A DNA stretch of 64,000 nucleotides from Halopseudomonas xinjiangensis (GCA_011050525.1 DRFO01000020.1:62001-126000); one strand, 5' to 3'; counted from the first letter of the stretch, positions 1 through 10,857 are shown. The notes: generated by a model not told the origin, from the letters alone. Numbers and translations: made by a program.

Positions 1-1
1 C

Positions 2-829
2 ACCTTCGACAAGCTGGGGTTTTCTTCCGAAGACCAGCGGCGCTGGCAGAACATGGTGCAGCAGCCCAATGGCATCGTGCTGGTGACCGGTCCGACCGGA
101 TCGGGCAAAACCACCACGCTGTACACCACGCTGAAGCAATTGGCTACGCCAGAGGTGAATGTCTGCACTATCGAAGATCCCATCGAGATGGTTGAAGACA
201 GCTTCAACCAGATGCAGGTGCAGCATAATATCGATCTCAATTTCGCCAGCGGGATCCGGGCGCTCATGCGGCAGGACCCGGACATCATCATGATTGGTGA
301 AATTCGTGATCTGGAAACCGCCGAAATGGCGATCCAGGCTGCTCTGACCGGCCACTTGGTGCTTTCTACGCTGCACACCAACGATGCGCCAAGCTCTGTC
401 AGCCGTCTGATTGAGCTAGGGGTGCCAGCTTATCTCATCAAGGCCACGGTGCTTGGCGTTATGGCTCAGCGCCTCGTGCGTACACTATGTGTGCACTGCA
501 AAGAGCCAGCCGAGGTTGACGCGGACGCCTGGAGCGAACTGACCAAGCCCTGGAATGCGCCGTTGCCTACCCATGCGCATCGGCCGGTCGGCTGCCCGGA
601 ATGTCGCGAGACAGGTTACCGTGGGCGGGCAGGAGTCTATGAGCTGATGCCGCTTACCGACACGCTTAAACCGCTGGTGCAGGCCGATATCGATCTCAAT
701 GCGCTGCGTCGGCAGGCTTACAAGGAGGGGATGCACAGCCTGCGCCTGTCCGGCGCCCAGAAGGTAGGAGCTGGCCTGACAACCATTGAAGAAGTATTGC
801 GGGTTACGCCGACCAGTCAGCAGGCCTGA
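2..829 (+). CDS. GspE/PulE-type secretion/pilus assembly ATPase, C-terminal part (5' end outside window)
   Basis: Frame open from base 2. Walker A GPTGSGKTTTLYTTL, RQDPDIIMIGEIRDLETAEMAIQAALTGHLVLSTLHTND, and zinc-binding CxxC pairs (CVHC...CPEC). Confidence 0.92.
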   Translation, partial: TFDKLGFSSEDQRRWQNMVQQPNGIVLVTGPTGSGKTTTLYTTLKQLATPEVNVCTIEDPIEMVEDSFNQMQVQHNIDLNFASGIRALMRQDPDIIMIGEIRDLETAEMAIQAALTGHLVLSTLHTNDAPSSVSRLIELGVPAYLIKATVLGVMAQRLVRTLCVHCKEPAEVDADAWSELTKPWNAPLPTHAHRPVGCPECRETGYRGRAGVYELMPLTDTLKPLVQADIDLNALRRQAYKEGMHSLRLSGAQKVGAGLTTIEEVLRVTPTSQQA

Positions 830-892
830 GTGCGCAGTGCGCAATAGCCGAATCTTTTGCCTAGAATGCCAGCGTCCAGATAGCGAGTCCGA

Positions 893-1738
893 TTGATGAA
901 CTACCGTCACAGTTACCATGCCGGCAACCACGCCGATGTCTTCAAGCACGCCATCCTGCTGCGGCTGGCAGAGCTGTTGCAGCGTAAACCGGCACCCTAC
1001 TGTTATCTCGACAGCCACGCCGGTACGGCACTTTACGATCTGCAGGGGGAAGCCGCCGGAAAAACGGGCGAATTCCGTGATGGAATCGCTCGCTTGTGGG
1101 ACCGCGACGATTTGCCCGACATGCTGAAGCGCTACCGGGAAGCGATAGCCAGGCACAACCCTGATAGCCATCTGCGTTTTTACCCTGGCTCGCCCCAATT
1201 GGTTGGTGACGGGCTGCGTGAGCAAGACCGGATGATACTGAGCGAGCTGCATCCGGAGGACGCAGCAATTCTGCGGGCCCATTTTGCCAATGATGAACGT
1301 GTGGCTGTGCACCTGCGCGACGGCTATGAGTTGCCCAAGGCTTTTCTACCGGTTGCGGAAAAGCGCGCGCTCTGGCTGCTGGACCCACCTTTCGAGAAAC
1401 AGGACGATCTGGATCGCTGCCTGAAAGCTATGCAAGTCGCTATACAACGCATGCGGCAAACTGTTATCGCCCTCTGGTACCCGATCAAGGACGAACGATT
1501 GTTGCGGGATTTCTATCGTCAGGTGGCTGGCGCGGGGCTGCCCAAGGTTCTGCGGCTCGAGCTCAGCGTGAGGCCGGCAGACAACACGCTGGGCCTGAAC
1601 GGCTCTGGCTTGATGCTGGTCAATCCACCCTGGCCGCTTTGGGAGGAACTGGAAGGCGTTCTGCCCTGGCTGGCCACTCACCTGGCTCAGTCCGGTGATG
1701 GAACCTATCGCGTTGACTGGTTGGCCGGTTCTCCCTGA
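893..1738 (+). CDS. rlmJ: 23S rRNA (adenine(2030)-N6)-methyltransferase RlmJ
   Basis: MNYRHSYHAGNHADVFKHAILLRLAELL...YLDSHAGTALYDL and LLDPPFE match the RlmJ/YhiR family. Confidence 0.93.
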   Translation: MMNYRHSYHAGNHADVFKHAILLRLAELLQRKPAPYCYLDSHAGTALYDLQGEAAGKTGEFRDGIARLWDRDDLPDMLKRYREAIARHNPDSHLRFYPGSPQLVGDGLREQDRMILSELHPEDAAILRAHFANDERVAVHLRDGYELPKAFLPVAEKRALWLLDPPFEKQDDLDRCLKAMQVAIQRMRQTVIALWYPIKDERLLRDFYRQVAGAGLPKVLRLELSVRPADNTLGLNGSGLMLVNPPWPLWEELEGVLPWLATHLAQSGDGTYRVDWLAGSP

Positions 1739-1893
1739 TACGGGCCTGGGGGATGGCTCTCTGCTAAGGTGACTGTAACAGTGCCTTGCAAATTCATTGT
1801 TCATTCTGGGGAACAATGAAGTCTCGGAAGTGGTCAAGTTACTGTAAGGCTGATTGGCCTGATGCTAGTTCAGACTCGAATAGGAGCACGCAC

Positions 1894-2250
1894 ATGGTAG
1901 GTTCAAATAATGTCGAAGACGCGGTTGATAAGGCTAAGCAGTCCTTGAAAAATAGCCAGGACAAGTTCAAGTCTGGCGAAAGCGGCAAAGAAATCGATTC
2001 CGGAAAAGAAGCGGTAATGGCCGCTTTCGATAAACTGATGGAAGCCAAGGCGCATTTCATGCACGCCGCTGAAGCTTCGGGGTTGGATATGAAAAGCGGA
2101 GCGTCGGGTCAGATGAACAAAGGCAAGGCAAAAGCTCAGGAACTCTCCAGCCAGGCCACCACATTCGTTCACGAGAAGCCTCTGGCTGCGCTTGGCATTG
2201 CTTTTGCGGCCGGGTTTGTTGTCTCCAAGCTCTGCACTACGTCCAGATGA
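1894..2250 (+). CDS. DUF883 (ElaB/YqjD) family protein
   Basis: Start chosen at MVGSNNVED. Charged helical region followed by C-terminal hydrophobic HEKPLAALGIAFAAGFVVSKL. Confidence 0.75.
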   Translation: MVGSNNVEDAVDKAKQSLKNSQDKFKSGESGKEIDSGKEAVMAAFDKLMEAKAHFMHAAEASGLDMKSGASGQMNKGKAKAQELSSQATTFVHEKPLAALGIAFAAGFVVSKLCTTSR

Positions 2251-2693
2251 ACCCGGTCCCGGAGGAGTCCAGGCCGGGAAGTGGTGATCCGGGGGCAGTC
2301 GACCCTGATAGCCAGACCGGCATACACGAATGGTTGGATTGGGCCAAGAATGCCGGCGCGACTGCGGGTGACCTGATCAAGCTGATGTTCCTTGAACTCA
2401 AGCTGGCAATGTCTGATACCCGCCGTATTGTTGTGTTGGGTCTGGCGATGGTTCCGCTGGCGTTGCTTGCATGGATTGGTTTATCGGTCCTCCTGGCATG
2501 GTGGGCATATGTCCCCAGCGAGTCTGTTACGCTGGCTCTTTGTGTTTTTCTGGCGGTGCAGGTGGTGCCGATAATCATAATGTTGTCTATGATCAAAAAG
2601 TACAGCAAGAGCCTGTCGCTACCCTCGACGAAAAAACAGATGGCGGCTTTTAAGGAGGGATTCCAAAGTGGATCGGAAACAGCAGATCAGTGA
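2247..2693 (+). CDS. phage holin family / YqjE-like membrane protein
   Basis: Two hydrophobic segments; overlaps the upstream DUF883 gene; YqjD-YqjE style order. Confidence 0.7.
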   Translation: MNPVPEESRPGSGDPGAVDPDSQTGIHEWLDWAKNAGATAGDLIKLMFLELKLAMSDTRRIVVLGLAMVPLALLAWIGLSVLLAWWAYVPSESVTLALCVFLAVQVVPIIIMLSMIKKYSKSLSLPSTKKQMAAFKEGFQSGSETADQ

Positions 2694-2952
2694 AATCGAG
2701 AAGCTCGATGGTCAGTTGTCAGTGGAGCATGGATTGCTCAAGCTCGATGGCCGCAAACACATGGAATCGATACGGAACATTCCCCAGCTGTGGGTAGTTG
2801 GGGGTGGTCTGGCGCTTGGACTGCTTATCGGATTGGCGGATAACAAAACCCGGTTCAGCCTGTTCTCTGCCGGCTTCAAAGGCCTGCGTATCTGGCATCT
2901 TTCCCAATTGTTCGGGTCAGACCCTGGCCCGGCACTGGATGCCGATGCATGA
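2668..2952 (+). CDS. small membrane protein, YqjK-like position
   Basis: ORF overlapping both neighbours, with one hydrophobic helix (LWVVGGGLALGLLIGL). Confidence 0.6.
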   Translation: MDRKQQISEIEKLDGQLSVEHGLLKLDGRKHMESIRNIPQLWVVGGGLALGLLIGLADNKTRFSLFSAGFKGLRIWHLSQLFGSDPGPALDADA

Positions 2953-4178
2953 CGGAGGAGGACGGCATCGAGCCGTTCGTGGAAGCTCCGGAGGGTAACG
3001 ATCCAGGTTTTACCTCCTTGCCTCAGCCCAGACCATCCAAGTCGTTGGTCTGGTTGCTTGGGTTAGCGCTGTTGTACACGTTGTATTTCGCCAAGACCCT
3101 GTTGTTGCCTCTGGTTGTAGCGGTGCTTTTTGCGCTGTTGCTGGGCCCCTTGGTGACCTTGCTCAAACGCCTTTATATTCCCCGCGTTCTCTCCGCCGTG
3201 CTGATCCTGAGCGCTTTGCTTGGCCCATTCACTCTGCTGACGGTCGAGCTGGCGGAGCCTGCTCAGAAGTGGGCGAAACGTTTGCCTGAAATATCCAAGC
3301 AGCTGACTGAGGAACTGGACGTGATTACCGACTCCCTGCAGGGGGAAGTGGTGGTAATGACCGAGCCGGTTCAGCCAGTAGTAGAGGAGGCTGAAGAGCC
3401 AGAGGGGTTGAGGCTGTTCGGATGGTTTCGCAGGGATGCACCTGAAGAAGCCGAGCCGGAGCCCCCGCCTGCGCCCGCCGTCCCGGATGCAGTGTCCAGC
3501 GCAGAGCAGGTCAGCGATCGAATCAAGCAGGGTGGCATGGAGCTGCTCATATCGATATTGGGCGCCACCCCGATGGTGATCGCGCAGTTCGTTACCACGA
3601 TCATCCTCATCCTGTTCATATTGGTCTTCGGACCCAATCTTTTCAGTGCATTCGTGGATCACTTTCCACGAGTAAAAGACAAGCAGCGTAGCGTAATCCT
3701 GGTAAGCACAATACAGCGGGAGCTCTCGCGCTACATTCTTACCGTGAGCGCCATCAACGCATTGTTGGGCCTTTCTACTGGTGCTGCTCTCTGGTTGCTG
3801 GATGTAGAGGATGCCCTGCTTTGGGGCGCGTTTGTAGGCTTGGCCAACTTCGCGCCCTACATAGGACCTGTCATCGGCATCATCGTGCTTTGTCTGGCGG
3901 GTCTGGTTCAGTACGGGCCAGAACCCTCAGCGTTGGTGCCAGCGTTGGTTTTTTTCACCATAAATCTGGCTGAGTCGCAGTTTGTCACACCCATGGTACT
4001 TGGCCGCAACATGCGCCTGAATCCGCTGGTCATCATGATCTGGCTGTTGATATGGGGATGGTTGTGGGGTGCGGCTGGGGTGTTGCTTGCGGTGCCGTTA
4101 CTGGTGTGTCTCAAGCTCGCGTTTGGTCAGATGAATTATCTCCCAGATTGGGTAAAGCTGATTGAAACTCGCGCCTGA
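2949..4178 (+). CDS. AI-2E family transporter (permease)
   Basis: Multi-TM protein with ...WGAFVGLANFAPYIGPVIGIIV...FVTPMVLGRNMRLNPLVIMIWLLIWGWLWGAAGVLLAVPLL. Confidence 0.88.
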   Translation: MTEEDGIEPFVEAPEGNDPGFTSLPQPRPSKSLVWLLGLALLYTLYFAKTLLLPLVVAVLFALLLGPLVTLLKRLYIPRVLSAVLILSALLGPFTLLTVELAEPAQKWAKRLPEISKQLTEELDVITDSLQGEVVVMTEPVQPVVEEAEEPEGLRLFGWFRRDAPEEAEPEPPPAPAVPDAVSSAEQVSDRIKQGGMELLISILGATPMVIAQFVTTIILILFILVFGPNLFSAFVDHFPRVKDKQRSVILVSTIQRELSRYILTVSAINALLGLSTGAALWLLDVEDALLWGAFVGLANFAPYIGPVIGIIVLCLAGLVQYGPEPSALVPALVFFTINLAESQFVTPMVLGRNMRLNPLVIMIWLLIWGWLWGAAGVLLAVPLLVCLKLAFGQMNYLPDWVKLIETRA

Positions 4179-4191
4179 CCCGCCGCGATAG

Positions 4192-5061
4192 TCAGGCCGG
4201 TTGGGGCGCTTTTCGAACCAGGGCGAGCGCACTTATGATGAGCAGACCCCCCAGAATCATGCGCATCGTGGGTTCTTCGCCAAAGAGATACCAGGCAAAC
4301 AGAATGCCATAAACCGGCTCGAGGGCAAAAAACAGCGATGCGACGCGTGCCTTGAGTACGCTGAGGCTAGCGACGAACAGACCGTGGGCCAGACCTGTGC
4401 AAAGCAGGCCTAATAGGCCAATCCAGAGCCAATCCAGTGTCTCGATGGAGATCAGGGCACCCGCGCTGAAGGGCAAAAGACAGGCGACAATGACGATATT
4501 CTGCCAGCACGCCACCTGAACCGCGTGCAGGTCGCCGCTGGTCAGGCGGTTGCCTACCGAGACCGCAGCAAAACACAGGCCTGAAAAAGTAGCCCAGAGC
4601 AGGCCGGTAGTGGCGTCGTTCCCCAGGTCGAATGTCGGCGCCACGAGGATCAGCCCGGCGCAGATCAATGCGACTTTGAGCAGGTCCATCTTCGATGGCC
4701 GTTCCTGCCAGAAGAGCATTTCCAGAATGACGACGAAAGCCGGAAAGCTGGCAAAGCCCAGGGTAGCGATGCCGACCCCGGCGACTTTCACAGCATGGAA
4801 AAACGTCAGCCAATGTATTCCCAGAAACACGCCGCACAATGCCAGTTGCAGGAAGCGCGTCGGGGTTACGTCGCGTAGAATCGGCCTGACAAAAATTCTG
4901 GCGAAGGCCAGCAGTGCAAGCACAGCGAACACGGCGCGACCAAACACGATGACCAGCGGTCCAGTCTGGATGAGCTTGCCGAAGATGCCGGTCAGGCCGA
5001 ACATCAGCGCGGCTACGTGCATGCTGCCCAGAGCGCGGCCATGGGTCATTGTTCTGAGCAT
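4192..5061 (-). CDS. DMT/EamA family transporter
   Basis: Two EamA-like repeats in ORF 4192..5166. An internal start near MLRTMTHGRALGS is likely, so the 5' end is approximate. Confidence 0.85.
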   Translation of the reverse strand: MLRTMTHGRALGSMHVAALMFGLTGIFGKLIQTGPLVIVFGRAVFAVLALLAFARIFVRPILRDVTPTRFLQLALCGVFLGIHWLTFFHAVKVAGVGIATLGFASFPAFVVILEMLFWQERPSKMDLLKVALICAGLILVAPTFDLGNDATTGLLWATFSGLCFAAVSVGNRLTSGDLHAVQVACWQNIVIVACLLPFSAGALISIETLDWLWIGLLGLLCTGLAHGLFVASLSVLKARVASLFFALEPVYGILFAWYLFGEEPTMRMILGGLLIISALALVRKAPQPA

Positions 5062-5222
5062 CGTTGAGTTTCCGGCGCGAACAGAGTGGGTGGGCTGCAC
5101 GTGCAGCAGCCCCTCAGTGTAATGGGCTCTGCTCGTCGGGTCGACGGCAGACAGCAGACCGCTCAAGGACGGTGTGAATTGGCCGATAGCTGATGGCGAT
5201 CTGACGATTATGGAGACTTATC

Positions 5223-6704
5223 TTGAGCGAACCAACCCACGGGCTGCAGCAGTGGATCACTAAACTGAACAAGGCCGAGCTACCTGCCATGGCAGTGGTG
5301 GTGCATGATTTGCTACGTATCTCCCAATCGGAAACTGCGTCTGTCCGGCAACTGGCGGAAGTGCTGCTCCGGGATACCTCGCTTACCTCGCAGGTTCTGC
5401 GGGTGAGCAATAGTGTTTACTGCAATCCCGGACGTGAAGTAGTGCGTACTATTTCCAGGGCGGTGGTGGTTATCGGCTTTGACCAGGTACGCATGGTTGG
5501 GTTGTCCATCAGCCTGCTGGACGGACTGCTGAAAGGCGCACCGAGAGATCAATTGCAGTCACTGCTGGCCCGGTCGTTCCATGGAGCGATGCAAGCGCGC
5601 AATCTGGCCCAATACACATCGCTTGCCAACAAGGAAGAGATATTCATTGCTACTCTGCTCAAGAGCCTGGGCGAACTGGCGTTCTGGAGTCACGCCAACG
5701 GCCAGGCGGATGAGCTGATAGCGGCGTTCGCCGAGCCGGATGCTGACCGTGATCGGATCGTCAAGGATGTGTTGGGAACGAGCTTCGATCAGTTGACGCT
5801 GGGACTGCTGAAAAACTGGAATCTGGGAGAGATCGGTCAGCTGGTTCAGGCCAGTCGAGCGTCTACGGGTCCGGCTGCCAGAGCTGTCCATCTTGGGGCC
5901 GCGGTGGCGGACGCGGCGGTTGAAGGATGGGCCAGTGAATCGATGCAGGGCCTGACTCGTGAGGTGGCCGGGCTGATCGGCGTCTCGGCGGAAGAGGCCA
6001 TGCAGCAGATACTGGCCAGTGCCGACGAGGCTATTCAGGTGGCAGGTACCTGCTCCAACAGTGATCTGGGCGCCTGGATTCCACGCACGGACGAGTTGCC
6101 GTTGGACCTGTCCGTGTTGCTGGAGATCGATGCACCTGCTGCCCAGTCGGCTCGCTCCGCCGTGCAGGAACCGATACTTCAGCCAAACCTCGAAATGCTC
6201 AAATTGTCGCTGCAAAACATGTCGTTGATGATCAAGAGTCCGATCAACGTCGAAAATACGCTGAACACTGTCATGAACGGCCTGCACCTGGGTGCGGGTC
6301 TGGAGCGAGTCATGCTGGCAGTGCTGGCCGACAATCAGACGCGATTCAAGGCCAAGCGCGTCGTGGGAAAGGGAACCCAGAGCTGGCCGCAGGATTTCGA
6401 ATTGCCGAGCCCCAAACGGCAGAAGCATATATTCAGCTATGCACTGCATAGCCGTGAAGCTCTGTGGATTGGCGTGCCGAAGACCAGCAATCTGGATGAT
6501 ATGGTGACCGCCGAGATCCGTAAATTTCTCGGTAGCGGCCCGTTTTTTATCGCCCCTATAATCGCCGGGAGTCGGGAGATCGGGGTGCTTTATGGGGACA
6601 TGCGGGTCTCAGGCCGCGTAATGAGCGAAAGTCAGTTTGTCGCGTTCAAGCGGCTGACGGACCTCACCGGACGTTGCCTGGAAGCACTGAGCCGACGTAG
6701 CTGA
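5223..6704 (+). CDS. HDOD domain-containing protein (TTG start)
   Basis: N-terminal LLRDTSLTSQVLRVSNSVYCNP...SRAVVVIGFDQVRMVGLS is typical HDOD; GAF-like C-terminal region. Confidence 0.85.
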   Translation: MSEPTHGLQQWITKLNKAELPAMAVVVHDLLRISQSETASVRQLAEVLLRDTSLTSQVLRVSNSVYCNPGREVVRTISRAVVVIGFDQVRMVGLSISLLDGLLKGAPRDQLQSLLARSFHGAMQARNLAQYTSLANKEEIFIATLLKSLGELAFWSHANGQADELIAAFAEPDADRDRIVKDVLGTSFDQLTLGLLKNWNLGEIGQLVQASRASTGPAARAVHLGAAVADAAVEGWASESMQGLTREVAGLIGVSAEEAMQQILASADEAIQVAGTCSNSDLGAWIPRTDELPLDLSVLLEIDAPAAQSARSAVQEPILQPNLEMLKLSLQNMSLMIKSPINVENTLNTVMNGLHLGAGLERVMLAVLADNQTRFKAKRVVGKGTQSWPQDFELPSPKRQKHIFSYALHSREALWIGVPKTSNLDDMVTAEIRKFLGSGPFFIAPIIAGSREIGVLYGDMRVSGRVMSESQFVAFKRLTDLTGRCLEALSRRS

Positions 6705-6837
6705 GCCCAGGCTAAGAATATAAGACCATTAATTTGTATCGGCACGCCATGCATGCCTATCATGCTTAGGTTGCAGCTTGATAACAGTCAGGGTGTAAAC
6801 GCCAGGGTGACCGTCCTTCTCCTTTTGGTCTTATTGC

Positions 6838-7965
6838 ATGACTCCTATCGTTACCGATACCGCTATCGTTCGTTTGTTGCTGGTTCTCGTGTTGATCGCG
6901 GGCGTGTTTTTCTTCGTCGATTTTGTCGTACCCGTTCTGGCAGCACTGATCATCTGTTTTGCCAGCTGGCCGGTATATCAGAGGCTGCTCGCCTATTGCG
7001 CGGGCAGAGACACGGTGGCGGCCAGCATCGCGCTGCTTGTCATACTGCTGGGCCTGGTAATCCCCATCGCGCTGGTGTTTTCCTACGCCTTTCATGAAGT
7101 CAAAGGCTGGGTGGAATGGCTTCTTATAGCCAATCAGGAGGGGATCAGCGCGCCTTTGTGGATCGAGGAGTTGCCTGGGTTTGGACAGCGGCTCGGTAAT
7201 CTTTGGAATGAGCATCTTAGCGAGCCGCATGATCTGGGATACGTAGTCAGTCTCATCAGCGGTGAACACCTGGGGGGTATTTCACGCTGGGTGCTAAGCA
7301 TCAGTGGCAGCGCTGTAGGGTTGTTGCTGACGGTGCTGTTCATGCTCATCACGCTGTTCTTTCTTTACAAGGACGGAGCGTCGCTCGTGCGCCAGTTGGA
7401 TGTTGTCGGCGAACGAATTCTGCCTGTTCGCTGGAACCGGTTTTCCAGGGTGGTACCCGCGACCGTGAGCTCAACGGTGATCGGCATGGGGTTGATTGCG
7501 GTGGGTGAAGGGGTAATCCTGGGCGTCGCCTATTGGATTGCTGGTGTCCCCTCGCCAGTGGCGCTGGGCGTGTTGACGGCCTTCATGGCGCTAGTACCTG
7601 GCGGCGCGCCTCTGACCTTTTCGCTGGTGTCGCTGTACCTGGTTGGAACCGGTGACGTGACCGCCGGAATCGCACTCTTTCTGTGGGGTAGTCTTGAGCT
7701 TTTCGTGGTTGACAAAACCTTGCGCCCGCGGCTGGTAGGCGGCCCGATAAAGCTCCCCTTTCTGCCAACCTTTTTCGGGCTGATCGGTGGGGTAAAGACG
7801 ATGGGGTTGGTTGGGCTGTTCGTCGGTCCCGTGCTGATGGCCCTGCTGGTGGCGATCTGGCGCGAATGGTTGCATGCCGAAGAGCTGAAGTTTCAGCAGA
7901 CTACCGCCCTGTTGCCACCGGCCAGCGCTGGGGCGGTAGTCTCAAATCCTGACCCTGCCGATTAG
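6838..7965 (+). CDS. AI-2E family transporter (second copy in window)
   Basis: Multi-[15 protein letters not shown]...[18 protein letters not shown]...[50 protein letters not shown]. Confidence 0.87.
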   Translation: MTPIVTDTAIVRLLLVLVLIAGVFFFVDFVVPVLAALIICFASWPVYQRLLAYCAGRDTVAASIALLVILLGLVIPIALVFSYAFHEVKGWVEWLLIANQEGISAPLWIEELPGFGQRLGNLWNEHLSEPHDLGYVVSLISGEHLGGISRWVLSISGSAVGLLLTVLFMLITLFFLYKDGASLVRQLDVVGERILPVRWNRFSRVVPATVSSTVIGMGLIAVGEGVILGVAYWIAGVPSPVALGVLTAFMALVPGGAPLTFSLVSLYLVGTGDVTAGIALFLWGSLELFVVDKTLRPRLVGGPIKLPFLPTFFGLIGGVKTMGLVGLFVGPVLMALLVAIWREWLHAEELKFQQTTALLPPASAGAVVSNPDPAD

Positions 7966-8609
7966 CCTGGCGGCATACAGACGCCAGTCCCGCCCAGACC
8001 GCAATAGCCGTTGGGGTTCTTGTCGAGATACTGCTGATGGTAGCCCTCGGCGTAATAGAACGCAGGGGCAGGCAGAATTTCGGTCGTGATCGAAGCCTTG
8101 CCGGCGTTGTGCAGCGCATCGGCAAATCGTGCCTTGCTGACCTCCGCGGCCATACGCTGCATTTGATCGCTCACGTAGATGCCTGAGCGGTACTGGGTGC
8201 CACTATCATTGCCCTGGCGCATCCCCTGGGTGGGGTCGTGGGATTCCCAGAATACCTTCAGCAACGTCTCGACGTTCACCTGTTCTGGATCGAACACAAC
8301 CAGCACTACCTCGTTGTGCCCGGTCATGCCGGAACACACTTCTTCATAGGTAGGATTGGGCGTCAGACCGGCTGCATAGCCCACGGCAGTCGTATACACG
8401 CCGGGAATTTTCCAGAACACACGTTCCGCCCCCCAGAAACAACCCAGGCCGAAAACGATCTGCTGCATCTGGGCGGGGAACGGTGGCTTCAGCGGCGTAC
8501 CAAGCACCGTATGCGTCTCGCTGGTAGCGACCGGCGAGTCGCGGCCTGGTAACGCCTCCTCGGGGGTAGGCATATGTAGTTTGTGTTCGGGAATGCTGCG
8601 AGAAAACAT
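7962..8609 (-). CDS. msrA: peptide-methionine (S)-S-oxide reductase MsrA
   Basis: [13 protein letters not shown] active site and ...[32 protein letters not shown]. Confidence 0.95.
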   Translation of the reverse strand: MFSRSIPEHKLHMPTPEEALPGRDSPVATSETHTVLGTPLKPPFPAQMQQIVFGLGCFWGAERVFWKIPGVYTTAVGYAAGLTPNPTYEEVCSGMTGHNEVVLVVFDPEQVNVETLLKVFWESHDPTQGMRQGNDSGTQYRSGIYVSDQMQRMAAEVSKARFADALHNAGKASITTEILPAPAFYYAEGYHQQYLDKNPNGYCGLGGTGVCMPPG

Positions 8610-8715
8610 GGCGGCTCCTGCTGAAAGAGGGTTTTAACTCAGACCGCTATCTTGCTCCCGGCGTTCAGGCAGTGTCCACTGCGCCGCGTGATCAACCTTT
8701 GCGGCGTATTGCCAG

Positions 8716-9519
8716 TTAGCCGAGAAGCTCTGCCAGCAAAGCCGGCGGCATGTTTCCCAGGGCGATGAAAAAGGGGTTCAGCCAGGTTTCCCGTGGCGGA
8801 TAGCTGAAACGTTGACCATCCAGCCCGATGACCAGGCCGCCCGCCCCCTCGACTACCGCCTGGGCTGCCGCAGTATCCCACTGGCTGGTGGGCCCGAAGC
8901 GTGGATACAGATCGGCTGCGCCTTCTGCCACCAGGCAGAATTTCAGCGAGCTACCCACGTTGACCCGGTTCACTGGCTGGGTGGCTTCAAGCCGAGCCAT
9001 CATCGCTTCCTGTTCAGGGCTGGTGTGACGCCGGCTGGCTACCACCGTCAGGGGCGTGCCGGCGTCACGGGCAAGGATGGGCTGTGCGGGATCGTTACCT
9101 CGCTGGCGCCAGGCTCCCAGACCTCTTCCTCCCCAATAAACGACGTTTTTCGCAGGTACTCCGACTACGCCGAGAACCACTTCTCCGTCTTCTATCAGCG
9201 CGATATTGACGGTGAATTCATCGGTGCCGGCGATAAATTCCTTGGTGCCATCCAGGGGATCAACCAGCCAGAACCGCTGCCAGTTGAGGCGCTCGCTCAG
9301 GGGAACGTCGGCAGCCTCTTCTGACAGCACCGGGATACCAGGCGTCAGCGCCTGCAACGCCTCAGTAATGAGAACGTGGGCCGCCAGGTCTGCGGCGGTG
9401 ACCGGCGAATGGTCGGGCTTGTCAATTACCTCAAGGGGCTGCTTCCACCACGCCAGGGTTTTTTCTCCGGCCTGGCGGGTGATCTGGCACAGCTCGGCAA
9501 AGGGGATCGGCAGATTCAT
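8716..9519 (-). CDS. cysQ: 3'(2'),5'-bisphosphate nucleotidase CysQ
   Basis: Inositol monophosphatase-fold motifs VDPLDGTKEFI and WDTAAAQAVVEGAGG. Confidence 0.92.
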   Translation of the reverse strand: MNLPIPFAELCQITRQAGEKTLAWWKQPLEVIDKPDHSPVTAADLAAHVLITEALQALTPGIPVLSEEAADVPLSERLNWQRFWLVDPLDGTKEFIAGTDEFTVNIALIEDGEVVLGVVGVPAKNVVYWGGRGLGAWRQRGNDPAQPILARDAGTPLTVVASRRHTSPEQEAMMARLEATQPVNRVNVGSSLKFCLVAEGAADLYPRFGPTSQWDTAAAQAVVEGAGGLVIGLDGQRFSYPPRETWLNPFFIALGNMPPALLAELLG

Positions 9520-10082
9520 CGGCTCAGTTCTCCGCGCTGCTCAAGCAGATCACGGACCAGATACAGCGCCGCCAGGGCGCGGCCCTCGCTGAAGTTTTCC
9601 AGCGTAGTCAGTTGGGACAGTTCATACAGATTCACGCTGTCGACGCGGATGGGTTCGGGCTCATCGCCAGGCAGGCGCTTTTCATACAAATCGCGGGCCA
9701 GCACCACCGCGATCGACTGGCTCATGTAGCCCGGCGACAGGGAAAGATGCGTCAGATATTCCAGTTTGTTCGCGCCAAAGCCGGCTTCTTCCATTAGTTC
9801 CCTGTTAGCGGCATCGAGCACATCTTCGCCGGGTTCGACCAGTCCCTTGGGTATGGATAACTGGTAGCTGTCCATACCGCCGCAATACTCTTCGATCAGC
9901 AGCGCAGTGCGCTCGTCCTGCATGGCCACTATCATCACCGCACCGTACCCCTGGCCCTTGTTCACCAACCGCTCATAGGTGCGTTCCACGCCGTTGCTGA
10001 AGCGCAGTTGTACCTGCTCTACGGTGAACAGCCGGCTTTTGGCAACGATCTTGGCGTCGAGGGTCTCGGGCTTCTGCGGCAT
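9516..10082 (-). CDS. nudE: ADP compounds hydrolase NudE
   Basis: Start at MPQKPETLDAK. Nudix box GLVEPGEDVLDAANRELMEEAGF; neighbours cysQ and yrfG. Confidence 0.93.
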   Translation of the reverse strand: MPQKPETLDAKIVAKSRLFTVEQVQLRFSNGVERTYERLVNKGQGYGAVMIVAMQDERTALLIEEYCGGMDSYQLSIPKGLVEPGEDVLDAANRELMEEAGFGANKLEYLTHLSLSPGYMSQSIAVVLARDLYEKRLPGDEPEPIRVDSVNLYELSQLTTLENFSEGRALAALYLVRDLLEQRGELSR

Positions 10083-10151
10083 GGGGGCTCCGTGGTGAAT
10101 GCTGGGCTGCTTCGGTATCATAACGGCACATGTCGCAAAGCCCAACCGCCG

Positions 10152-10817
10152 ATGCTTAACTGGAACGAGATAGACACCGTCCTGCTGGATATGGACGGAA
10201 CCCTGCTGGACCTGCATTTCGACAACCATTTCTGGGTGGAATATCTGCCGCAGCGCTACGCCGAGCACCACGGCCAATCCCTGGACTGGGCCAAAGGCGA
10301 GGTGTATCCGCTGATGATCGCAAAACAGGGCCAGCTCGAATGGTACTGCCTGGATTTCTGGACGCGCGAACTCGGCTTGCCAATCGTCGAGATGAAGCGC
10401 GAGATCGCTCATCTGATCAGGCTGCGGCCCGACGCAGAGGCTTTTCTCAAGGCGCTGCAGCAGAGCGCTCGGCAGGTTGTTCTCATCACCAACGCACACC
10501 GGGATTCGCTGTCGCTGAAGATGGAAAGGGTGGAGTTGCGAACGTACTTCCAGCGTCTGATCAGCTCCCACGATTTCGGCTTTCCCAAGGAAGCTCAGGC
10601 ATTCTGGCACGCGCTGCAGAACGAAGTTCCCTTCGATCCCGAGCGTACACTGTTCATCGACGACAGCCTCGGCATCCTGCGCTCGGCCCGGGAATATGGC
10701 GTGGCGCATTTACTCGCGGTGCGGCAGCCAGACAGCCAGGGCGCCAGTCGCGATACCGAAGAATTCGCTGCGGTGGAGGACTACGGCGTACTGACGCAGG
10801 CGTTGATCCAGCCTTAG
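10152..10817 (+). CDS. yrfG: GMP/IMP nucleotidase YrfG (HAD family)
   Basis: DMDGTLLDLHFDNHFWVEYLPQRYAEHHG and FIDDSLGILRSAREYG. Confidence 0.93.
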   Translation: MLNWNEIDTVLLDMDGTLLDLHFDNHFWVEYLPQRYAEHHGQSLDWAKGEVYPLMIAKQGQLEWYCLDFWTRELGLPIVEMKREIAHLIRLRPDAEAFLKALQQSARQVVLITNAHRDSLSLKMERVELRTYFQRLISSHDFGFPKEAQAFWHALQNEVPFDPERTLFIDDSLGILRSAREYGVAHLLAVRQPDSQGASRDTEEFAAVEDYGVLTQALIQP

Positions 10818-10857
10818 CTGGAACAATGGCGAGGCAGTGCCGAGAACATGTTCGCAG

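Noticed and set aside
2247-2693. Prophage signal from the holin-family annotation
   Set aside because: Gene order matches the YqjD/YqjE chromosomal stress block; no other phage genes are nearby.
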